Assembly (NCBI GenBank): GCA_963528625.1
Contig: CAURVQ010000049.1
Coordinates: 1-5,940, forward strand
Direction of reading: 5' to 3'
From: CALHVR01 sp963528625
GTDB taxonomy: Bacteria; Fusobacteriota; Fusobacteriia; Fusobacteriales; Leptotrichiaceae
Length of the DNA: 5,940 nt
The notes below the pieces were generated by a model. The model searched no databases and was not told where the DNA came from. It saw only the letters and a program-made list of their open reading frames with translations. A program made the position numbers and the translations under genes. Positions 1-5,940 of the stretch are shown here, in pieces. Positions within the stretch are counted from its first letter, which is position 1. Each line of letters begins with the position of its first letter.

Positions 1-3000
1 ATTTTTACCTATTCCATTTAACTTATTAAAAATTTTCTTTTCTCTTGAATCAAGTGCATTTTTATCATATCTTTGTTCCAAACCATCTAAGAAATTATAC
101 ACATTATCATTTTTATTTAAAGCATATGAAGTATATGGTATTTTAGACAATACCAATTCTTTTTCCCCAGCATTATTTAATTCATTATATGTTGAAATCC
201 ATGTCAATGAACTTGTATTTATATTTAATTTTGATGAATTTTTTATAAATGTATTATTCATAAATTTATTTATCATATCATTACTAAGTTTTATATCTCT
301 ACTATTAGTTATATTAGAAGCTTCTAATCCTATCACTAAATTATTTTCTCCTGTACGACCTATTGCTCCTTCTATTACCGGTGGTGATGTTTTACCTAAA
401 GTATCTACATATAGTGATAAATTTGAAACTCCCACTATATCTGCATTTCCTTGTAAATTAACTATTTCTGGATCAATTAATTGATTTACTCCTTCTCTTT
501 TTACTTTTAAATTTTCATTTACATCTTTCTCTATTTTAACTCCACCTAATGCTTTATTTGGATTTCCACTACTTATATCGTATTCCTTAGCTCCATTTGC
601 TGCTACTACACTTCCTCCTGCTACATTAATTTCATTCTCTCTATTTGCTTTCGTTAAAATAGTATCATTTTTCCCTTTTGAAGCTCCATTATACACCACT
701 CCTGTACTTTTATTTCCTTTTATTGTTATTGTTCCATAATTTTTTATAAGAGAATTTACCAGTACCACTCCTGTACTTTCATCCGCTTCAATTGCTATAT
801 TTCCATGATTTTCTAATTTAGAATTTACTACTCCAATACCTACAATACCTTTTACATTTGAATTGCCTATATAATTATTTGCTGTTGAAATATTTCCATA
901 ATTTATAATTTCTGCTCCCTCTGTTCCAAATATTCCAATCATTCTTTTTGTAACTTTTGAAGTATCAGGTTCAAACACTATATTTTTTCTATTCTCTATT
1001 TTAGTCCCTGTTCCTGTCCCAAATAATCCAACACTTTGATCTCCTTTTATTCTTATCTCACCACCATTTGAAACATTTACTATGGCTCCATTTTTACCTA
1101 CAATTCCTACTGCATTAGATATTTTTTCATTATCTGTATTTTCATTTTTTATAATACTTTCCCCTATTATTATATTTCCTGAATTAAAGTTTATAATCCC
1201 TTTATCTCCATAAATTCCAACATTCCCTTTTCCACTAGATAAATCTATATTTTTATTACTTGTTATATTAGAATTTACACCATAAATTCCTATCACTTCA
1301 TTTCCAGTTCCTCTTATATCATTTCCAATATTCACTACTGAATCTTTACCATATATAAATAAACTTTTATCTTTATTTAATTCTATTTTTTCATTTGTTC
1401 CGTTATATACTGAATTAGAATCAATTACAAATCCAAAAGAATCTTCACCTATTTCAAATTTTGTAGAATTATTTGTAATTACACTTCCCTTTGCACCATA
1501 AATTCCTTTTACTTTATTATCTCCTACTTTTATTTCTGAATTTGCATCTAAAATAATATTAGATTTTTCAGCATATACTCCTACCCCTCCATTATTTTCA
1601 TTAATATCTGCATCTTTTATTTTTAATTTTGAATTTGAATTTAATCGAATACTATCCGTTGAAAGAGTATTTTCCTTTTTATAAATTCCAATAGAATTTT
1701 TACCTACTTCTATTTCTGAATCTACTGTTACATCTTTTTCTGCATACACTCCTAAAGTTCTTTCACTTTCATTATTTGTAGAGTCAGCTACATTTATTTT
1801 ACCTAATATTTGTAAATTTCCTTTTGAATAATATCCAGTAGATTTTTTTCCACTTACATTAATTACTTTTCTACTCATTAAATCATCATTTGAATATATT
1901 CCAATCCCCTCATCACCAATTACATTTATATTTCCTTTATTTAATGTAATATTAAAAGTATTAGTTCCTAAATCATCTATAAAAATTCCTTTTCCTTTTC
2001 TACCAATATTTATTTTAGCACCATCATCTTTAAATGTTATATTAGTTCCTTTTAATAAAACTCCTATTCCTTCTTCTGAATTAGATAAATCTATTTTTGA
2101 ATTATCTCCTAATTCTACTGAAGCTAAATGATTTGTTGATTCTAAAATAGTTCCATTTGTATTATTTAAAGCAACAATTCCATAACTTCTATCATTCTCT
2201 CCTTTATATTCTATAACAGAATTTGCATTATGTTTAATTTTAAATCCTTCTGAATTTGATGATGAAGTTAATTTATTTAAACCAAATATTCCTATCCCTT
2301 TATTACCTATTAAAATATCTTTAGTATTTACTATTTCAGTTTTATTTGTTCCTAACAACCCTATTCCTTTATCACCGGTTACAGTTATAATACTATTATT
2401 TTCAATTTGACCTGCATCAACAACTACTCCAGTTAATCCTTCTTTATTAGTTAAAGTAATTGTATTATCTACTTTTACTTTTACCTTAGATATATTTGCT
2501 GGATCTGAATTTTTCTCAGCAATAGCATATTTAGTTCCATTTGCTATATTTTCTCCATTATTTGTTATAGGATTAATTACATTTACACTTACCGACATGA
2601 TATCATTTTTAAAATAATTATCATCACTTCTATCTAAATTGACATCAGTATCAATATTTAATGTTCCACCATTAGCTGTATAATATTTATAATTTATTCC
2701 TGGTTCCACTGTAATGTTTATTCTTGCTGTTCCCGAAGCATTTGTTAATGTGCTTGTTCCTGTTCCAGATGGTAAAGATGATAAATTAAATACTGTACTT
2801 GGGTCATCTAATACAAATACTCTTGCACCCTCTTTTAATTCAATATTTAATTCTTTTAATCCTCCAACACCTTCAATGAAATCTAAATAACTTGGAATAT
2901 TATTTATATTACCTCTATTATAAAATGCAACACCCTCATTAGAAAGTATCATTTTATTATTTGTTGTTAATTTTAATTTTCCTAAAAGTTCTTTTTCATG

Positions 3001-5472
3001 ACCTATTTCATTTGTATATGAATAAAAATATAATCCTCCATTAGATACAACCGCAGTTGAATTTTCTAAACTAATTTCTGACTTATCTGAATATTTCCCA
3101 GATGCATCTAAATTTGTTCCATACTTAGTTGGGTAAAATCCTATTGCATTTCCACTAATATTAACTTTTGTATCTTTTATTGTTAAAGGTATACTACTTT
3201 TATGATAAAAAGCTATTGTATTCTTTCCATTTACAGTTATTTCAGAATTTTCAACATTTACTTTAGAATTTTCATTGTAAACGGCAACTGATTTTTCACC
3301 TGTCATCTCAATTTTACTTGTTTTTAATTCTGCTTCAGAAATATCCGAAGCTGTATTCATTGATATTGCACCAATACCGATAGAAGTCAATTCTTCATTT
3401 TTTATTATAGTTGAATCTCCTGTAACTTTAGCACCATTCATAGAAAATAAAGCTACAGTTTTTATTTTACCATTATCTATATTTTCTGATTTATTTATAG
3501 TAATATTACCTTTATTATATATTTCAGATTCTTTTCCATTAGCAAGATATACAATATTATTATCTCCTTTTGTTTTAGTTTCTATTGCTTTTTCTGAAGT
3601 AATTTTATATTTATCTGTCCTTACTAACACTCCTTGATTTGATGTATCTGCAAATGATATTTTATCTAACGTTGTATCGTTTAATATTAAATTGTTATTT
3701 TGACTCGAAACATAATCGTATCTTCTTAAAAATCCAACATTTTTATTTCCTCCCACTAAAATATTTAAACCATGTATTTCCTCAATTGCATTTTTTGTAT
3801 TATCTGTCGGATCGTTATTCATATTTTGTGAAATAGAAACTCCTACATTTTCTTCTCCATATACTTCAATTTTACTTTTATTTCCTAAGTCATCTCCACC
3901 ATAAACTTGAGCTTTTTCATAGTATCTCAAATTATTTTGTGGTTGTAAACGAAAGGCATAACTTTTTCTCCCATTTACTACTATATTTCCTAAATAAATT
4001 TTATCATACGGTGCATTATCCTCATATGAACCAAAATCTATTCCTAAACTTTCACTAGCATTTTCTCCTATTTCTATTTTACCTCTATTTATTGTTTCTG
4101 CATGTTTAAGAAATTGTGTCCCTTCCGTATCTATAACTATACCTACCATATTTCTTCCACTAGCTAATTTTATATTTCCTTCATTTATAAGTACAGATTG
4201 TGCATCTGGTTGATGTGGATCATCTGTTGCTCCACCGTTATTTCCTGAACTACCATAAGAATGTCCTCCTGGGCCATAAGAAAGTAACTGATGTTCAAAA
4301 GCTATTGCTGCACCAGTACTATTAGTTATTTGGGAATTTATTTCTAAATTCCCTAAAAATTTAAATTCTCTTCTTTTTCTAACTTCATATGGATTAAGAC
4401 TTACAAAATATTTCGAACTATATATGTCTGAAAAATTTAATTTGTAATTACCATTAATTTCAACATCACCATCATGTGTATCACTTATAAAAGCATTTTG
4501 AAACGGATAATTTGGATCCTTTTCAATTTGATAATTTGTTTCATTAATATCTTTAAATTTAAAAGTTCCTCTAAATCCTTCTGTATCATTTATTTCAAGT
4601 AATCCTTCTGTATCATAAGAAGCGAAATTTTGAACTAATATATTTCTATATCCAAATAAACTACTATATTTAGGATTAGGAAAATATGCTGGATGCCATT
4701 GTTGTCCAAATCCAGTTGGTCTAAAAACTAAAATAGGAGCTTCTGTTATTATTGGTGTTTCTATTGATGGCTCTTGTGGTGAAAATGTGGGTACTTCTAT
4801 TTCAGGAATCTCCAATTTAGTTGATAAATTTGCATTTTTAGGTTCTATATTAATAGGAGTAAATGTAACTTCTCTTGGTGTTACATTCGCTTGTAACTTT
4901 ATTTCAAATGGTTGTTCAGAAAGTATCTTTCTGTCTATCATACCATATTTAGTTTCTCCAATATTATTTCTTGAAGATGTTGAAGCTAATAATTTATTAG
5001 ACTCTTTTTTTAATTCTTCATATTCTTTTGTTGTTTCACTCAATGTAGCTACATCCCAATTATCTCTAACAAATATTCCCTCATAAGGATATTTCTCATC
5101 TTTATCTCCTTTTCCACTATATTTCCCTTTGTTACTACCAACAAAAGTATTTGCCCCAAATTGCCAAGAGCTCCAAGGTGATTTTACAACCTGATCTCCT
5201 TGCTCCATTAATTGAATTAACTCTATACTTTTATTTTTTAGTAATTTCTCATTTTCTTTTTTTGCCTTTTTAAATAACTCGTTTATTTCTGTTGTCGTAT
5301 CTTTTATCTCTGCCTTTGATTTTGATATTTCTTTATCTAGTGTTGCATTTGATAAACTTAAAACTCCTGTCAATAAAAAAGCAATTAAAAGTCCACTCGT
5401 ATAGCTTATACCTTTAACTCTTTTAGCATAACTTCTAAGTTGTTTCTCTAATTTTCTCAAATTATTACTCAT
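1..5472 (-). CDS. Giant fusobacterial autotransporter (type V secreted surface protein), 1824 N-terminal residues, C-terminus outside window
   Basis: One uninterrupted frame runs from ATG at 5472-5470 to the left edge. Start choice: GAGG (5485-5482) lies 9 nt upstream and an in-frame TAG (5475-5473) directly precedes the ATG. Residues 1-43 form an extended signal peptide: basic head, hydrophobic core about 22-40, likely cut after Ser-Asn-Ala43. Residues about 44-90 are charged and heptad-like (coiled coil). Residues 84-136 carry the Fusobacteriota autotransporter N-terminal signature: ELIQLMEQGDQVV, KSPWSSWQFG, then a Gly/Lys stretch and KYPYEG. A proline-rich spacer spans about 215-270. The passenger (about 330-1600) is beta-helix-like, with rungs such as GDKGIGLLG and NVGIYGDKG. 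Residues 1793-1824 (FLDGLEQRY, LDSREKKIFNKLNGIGKN) resemble the linker before the translocator barrel, so the outer-membrane beta-barrel should follow outside the window. By family knowledge it is a cell-surface, probably adhesive, protein; the ligand cannot be inferred. The gene is apparently monocistronic on its 5' side. It has no frameshift and no Cys. Confidence 0.95.
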   Translation of the reverse strand, partial: MSNNLRKLEKQLRSYAKRVKGISYTSGLLIAFLLTGVLSLSNATLDKEISKSKAEIKDTTTEINELFKKAKKENEKLLKNKSIELIQLMEQGDQVVKSPWSSWQFGANTFVGSNKGKYSGKGDKDEKYPYEGIFVRDNWDVATLSETTKEYEELKKESNKLLASTSSRNNIGETKYGMIDRKILSEQPFEIKLQANVTPREVTFTPINIEPKNANLSTKLEIPEIEVPTFSPQEPSIETPIITEAPILVFRPTGFGQQWHPAYFPNPKYSSLFGYRNILVQNFASYDTEGLLEINDTEGFRGTFKFKDINETNYQIEKDPNYPFQNAFISDTHDGDVEINGNYKLNFSDIYSSKYFVSLNPYEVRKRREFKFLGNLEINSQITNSTGAAIAFEHQLLSYGPGGHSYGSSGNNGGATDDPHQPDAQSVLINEGNIKLASGRNMVGIVIDTEGTQFLKHAETINRGKIEIGENASESLGIDFGSYEDNAPYDKIYLGNIVVNGRKSYAFRLQPQNNLRYYEKAQVYGGDDLGNKSKIEVYGEENVGVSISQNMNNDPTDNTKNAIEEIHGLNILVGGNKNVGFLRRYDYVSSQNNNLILNDTTLDKISFADTSNQGVLVRTDKYKITSEKAIETKTKGDNNIVYLANGKESEIYNKGNITINKSENIDNGKIKTVALFSMNGAKVTGDSTIIKNEELTSIGIGAISMNTASDISEAELKTSKIEMTGEKSVAVYNENSKVNVENSEITVNGKNTIAFYHKSSIPLTIKDTKVNISGNAIGFYPTKYGTNLDASGKYSDKSEISLENSTAVVSNGGLYFYSYTNEIGHEKELLGKLKLTTNNKMILSNEGVAFYNRGNINNIPSYLDFIEGVGGLKELNIELKEGARVFVLDDPSTVFNLSSLPSGTGTSTLTNASGTARINITVEPGINYKYYTANGGTLNIDTDVNLDRSDDNYFKNDIMSVSVNVINPITNNGENIANGTKYAIAEKNSDPANISKVKVKVDNTITLTNKEGLTGVVVDAGQIENNSIITVTGDKGIGLLGTNKTEIVNTKDILIGNKGIGIFGLNKLTSSSNSEGFKIKHNANSVIEYKGENDRSYGIVALNNTNGTILESTNHLASVELGDNSKIDLSNSEEGIGVLLKGTNITFKDDGAKINIGRKGKGIFIDDLGTNTFNITLNKGNINVIGDEGIGIYSNDDLMSRKVINVSGKKSTGYYSKGNLQILGKINVADSTNNESERTLGVYAEKDVTVDSEIEVGKNSIGIYKKENTLSTDSIRLNSNSKLKIKDADINENNGGVGVYAEKSNIILDANSEIKVGDNKVKGIYGAKGSVITNNSTKFEIGEDSFGFVIDSNSVYNGTNEKIELNKDKSLFIYGKDSVVNIGNDIRGTGNEVIGIYGVNSNITSNKNIDLSSGKGNVGIYGDKGIINFNSGNIIIGESIIKNENTDNEKISNAVGIVGKNGAIVNVSNGGEIRIKGDQSVGLFGTGTGTKIENRKNIVFEPDTSKVTKRMIGIFGTEGAEIINYGNISTANNYIGNSNVKGIVGIGVVNSKLENHGNIAIEADESTGVVLVNSLIKNYGTITIKGNKSTGVVYNGASKGKNDTILTKANRENEINVAGGSVVAANGAKEYDISSGNPNKALGGVKIEKDVNENLKVKREGVNQLIDPEIVNLQGNADIVGVSNLSLYVDTLGKTSPPVIEGAIGRTGENNLVIGLEASNITNSRDIKLSNDMINKFMNNTFIKNSSKLNINTSSLTWISTYNELNNAGEKELVLSKIPYTSYALNKNDNVYNFLDGLEQRYDKNALDSREKKIFNKLNGIGKN
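685..2469 (-). repeat. C-terminal half of passenger: degenerate 22-23-residue beta-helix rungs (residues about 1002-1596)
   Basis: The protein recurs with a loose unit of an Asn/Lys/Ile strand, a Gly-rich turn, then [S/K]-x-G-[I/V]-[G/V]-[I/V]-[Y/F/L]. Examples are GDKGIGLLG, GNKGIGIFG, GDEGIGIYS, NSIGIYK, GGVGVYAE, NVGIYGDKG, QSVGLFG, RMIGIFG and two copies of STGVV at 1566 and 1589. Spacing of adjacent units is often near 22-23 residues, which fits one turn of a right-handed parallel beta-helix, the usual autotransporter passenger fold. The repeats are degenerate at DNA level except near the C-terminal end, where a 16-bp identity is seen. Confidence 0.75.
2469..2895 (-). other. Non-repeat module interrupting the passenger (residues about 860-1002)
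   Basis: Between two stretches of beta-helix rungs lies a segment without the G-[IV]-G turn pattern. It contains YLDFIEGVGGLKEL, an acidic strand ending in ARVFVLDDPS, then NLSSLPSGTGTSTL, a Tyr-rich patch (NYKYYTANGG) and a DVNLDRSDDNYF stretch. I recall a similar block at the equivalent place in other fusobacterial autotransporters, which would make it a family module, not a local insertion. Its boundaries are approximate and its role is unknown. Confidence 0.5.
5065..5343 (-). other. Fusobacterial autotransporter-associated N-terminal domain with coiled coil (residues about 44-136)
   Basis: A Lys/Glu-rich helix (about 44-83) with regularly spaced Ile/Leu leads into ELIQLMEQGDQVV (84-96) and KSPWSSWQFGAN (97-108). 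A glycine/lysine stretch and KYPYEGIFVR (127-136) follow. I recognise this block as the one shared by large autotransporters across Fusobacterium and Leptotrichia; its molecular role is not known to me. Trp100 and Trp103 belong to it. Three of the five Trp in the visible protein (including one shortly after this block, in RDNWDV) lie in the first ~145 residues. Confidence 0.85.
5344..5472 (-). other. Extended signal peptide region of the autotransporter (residues 1-43)
   Basis: The first 21 residues are strongly basic (MSNNLRKLEKQLRSYAKRVK). A hydrophobic core follows (SGLLIAFLLTGVLSL, about 26-40), with a plausible signal peptidase I site after Ser41-Asn42-Ala43. The basic head is longer than in an ordinary Sec signal. 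This long-headed form is typical of large type V secreted proteins, including the fusobacterial ones. The exact cleavage site is inferred. Confidence 0.8.
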
Positions 5473-5496
5473 CTATTCATACCTCTTTCTTAGCAT
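5473..5496 (-). CDS. Possible 7-codon upstream mini-ORF (MLRKRYE), in frame and abutting the main start codon
   Basis: ATG at 5496-5494 opens seven codons ending with TAG at 5475-5473; the autotransporter ATG is the very next codon in the same frame. A partial Shine-Dalgarno, AAAGG, lies about 3 nt upstream, closer than ideal. Translation could serve coupling or re-initiation, but an ORF this short arises easily by chance and I cannot show that it is expressed. Confidence 0.25.
   Translation of the reverse strand: MLRKRYE
5482..5490 (-). promoter_or_regulatory. Shine-Dalgarno site of the autotransporter gene
   Basis: AGAAAGAGG on the minus strand ends 9 nt before ATG 5472. It supports this start over downstream in-frame ATG codons, the next of which is Met89 inside the conserved N-terminal domain. 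The site lies within the 7-codon mini-ORF, so translation of that mini-ORF would run through it. Confidence 0.8.
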
Positions 5497-5512
5497 ATAC
5501 CTTTGTTTTATC

Positions 5513-5528
5513 TTTTTTTTTTTTTTTT
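5513..5528 (-). repeat. Poly(A) tract of 16 (T16 on the plus strand) in the autotransporter leader
   Basis: Sixteen consecutive A lie on the coding strand, 34 nt downstream of the -10 box and 41-56 nt upstream of the ATG. It is the longest homopolymer in the window. Being downstream of the predicted start of transcription, it would be transcribed, so length changes would alter the leader and not the promoter spacer. Slippage at the tract is expected on general grounds; an effect on expression is inference. Confidence 0.85.
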
Positions 5529-5561
5529 GCAAAAGCTTAGTTGATTTAATTTTATAGTATT

Positions 5562-5590
5562 ATTATATCTTATTTTTTATTAATTTTCAA
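5562..5590 (-). promoter_or_regulatory. Sigma70-type promoter for the autotransporter gene
   Basis: On the minus strand, TTGAAA (5590-5585) is followed by a 17-nt spacer and a perfect TATAAT (5567-5562). An A/T tract (TTTAAAAAATT) lies directly upstream and could act as an UP element. A start near 5555 would give a leader of about 83 nt. It is the only close match to the consensus between the tRNA and the ATG. Confidence 0.8.
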
Positions 5591-5618
5591 ATTTTTTAAA
5601 TACCTCTATTACATAAAT

Positions 5619-5644
5619 AAAAAAAGACGAATTTTTTACATTCG
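5619..5644 (-). terminator. Weak terminator-like hairpin upstream of the autotransporter promoter
   Basis: On the minus strand CGAAT (5644-5640) and ATTCG (5632-5628) can pair across a 7-nt loop. TC and then seven T (5625-5619) follow. The stem has 5 bp with only two G-C pairs, so it is weak. It could mop up read-through before the autotransporter promoter or end a short untranslated transcript. No gene is visible immediately upstream. Confidence 0.4.
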
Positions 5645-5860
5645 AATTTCTTTTCCTCTATAATATTAAAAACTTGGTATAACATAATCTTATATTTTTC
5701 TTTAATAATTCTATTATTTTTTAATTTTTATCTTATCATTTTTTATATAAATTATTATTCAAAGTATCACACTTCATTTTATAATTTTCATTCGTATTTT
5801 TAATTTAATTTCTATTTTCAAAATTAATTTTAAAATTTTTGATATATTTTTCCTATAAAT
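5645..5860. other. Gene-free AT-rich spacer between the tRNA terminator and the autotransporter regulatory region
   Basis: Both strands are dense with stop codons and no ORF with a ribosome binding site is visible. I see no riboswitch, tRNA-like fold or long inverted repeat. There are only A/T runs and poor -10-like strings (for example around 5660-5668 on the minus strand) without convincing -35 partners. Confidence 0.6.
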
Positions 5861-5888
5861 AAAAAAATACCATTTCTGGTAAAATAAA

Positions 5889-5893
<5 letters not shown>
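5861..5893 (-). terminator. Intrinsic terminator of the tRNA transcript, sharing bases with the tRNA 3' end
   Basis: On the minus strand TACCATTT (5893-5886) pairs perfectly with AAATGGTA (5875-5868), an 8-bp stem with a 10-nt loop. Seven T (5867-5861) follow. The 5' arm begins at acceptor position 72 and includes discriminator A73 and CCA. A compact alternative is also possible: TACCA (5881-5877), GAAA loop, TGGTA (5872-5868), which leaves the tRNA free. Confidence 0.75.

Positions 5894-5940
<47 letters not shown>

Noticed and set aside
1842..1848. A7 run inside the coding sequence as a frameshift contingency locus
   Set aside because: A run of seven A is unremarkable in so AT-rich a gene, and there is no sign of a shifted alternative frame. 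The A16 tract in the leader is the much stronger candidate.
1..2469. Repeats suggesting a CRISPR array or DNA satellite
   Set aside because: The periodicity is at protein level (degenerate 22-23-residue rungs) within one open frame. DNA repeats are short and imperfect, without constant repeats and unique spacers.
3639..3836. Plus-strand open frame of 65 codons starting MMYLQMIFYLT
   Set aside because: It lies wholly antisense to the autotransporter frame, has no ribosome binding site, and its Phe/Leu/Tyr-rich composition is what the reverse of an Asn/Lys/Ile-rich gene gives.
4787..5086. Plus-strand open frame of 99 codons starting MGTSISGISNL
   Set aside because: It is antisense to the conserved N-terminal part of the autotransporter, has no recognisable domain and no Shine-Dalgarno. 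It is best explained as a shadow of the real gene.
5470..5481. Three-codon ORF ATG-AAT-AGA-TGA overlapping the main start
   Set aside because: The GAGG sequence abuts its ATG almost directly, too close for initiation. It is better read as spacer between the Shine-Dalgarno and ATG 5472.

Overview
The window is very AT-rich (roughly a quarter G+C by eye). Apart from one tRNA fragment at the right edge, it holds a single giant gene on the minus strand. The organism is a member of the Fusobacteriota, and Leptotrichiaceae (Leptotrichia, Sneathia, Streptobacillus relatives) is favoured over Fusobacterium. This rests on the protein's N-terminal signature (ELIQLMEQGDQVV followed by KSPWSSWQFG), its 'LLTGVLS'-type signal peptide, AGA-dominated arginine codons and the low G+C. 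The placement comes from remembered family features, not from a search.

Layout, read on the minus strand from right to left. (1) 5940-5889 is the 3' two-thirds of a tRNA-Glu (anticodon TTC) with an encoded CCA. (2) 5893-5861 is an intrinsic terminator whose stem uses the tRNA's own 3' end. (3) 5860-5645 is gene-free AT-rich DNA, followed by a second, weak terminator-like hairpin at 5644-5619. (4) 5590-5562 is a consensus-like sigma70 promoter, TTGAAA-17-TATAAT. (5) An approximately 83-nt leader contains a 16-bp poly(A) tract (5528-5513), a 7-codon in-frame mini-ORF that stops directly against the start codon, and a good Shine-Dalgarno site. (6) From 5472 to the left edge there is one uninterrupted open frame of 1824 codons, cut by the window before its C-terminus.

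The large gene encodes a type V (autotransporter) surface protein. It has an extended signal peptide, a coiled-coil segment, the Fusobacteriota-specific N-terminal domain and a proline-rich spacer. A long beta-helix passenger of about 22-23-residue rungs follows, interrupted near residues 860-1000 by a conserved-looking non-repeat module. The last visible residues match the linker that precedes the C-terminal outer-membrane beta-barrel in this family, so the barrel should lie just beyond position 1. The visible protein has no cysteine.

No CRISPR array, insertion sequence or accessory operon is present. The most interesting points are the poly(A) tract in the leader, the in-frame mini-ORF abutting the start codon, the tRNA/terminator overlap, and the composition of the passenger.
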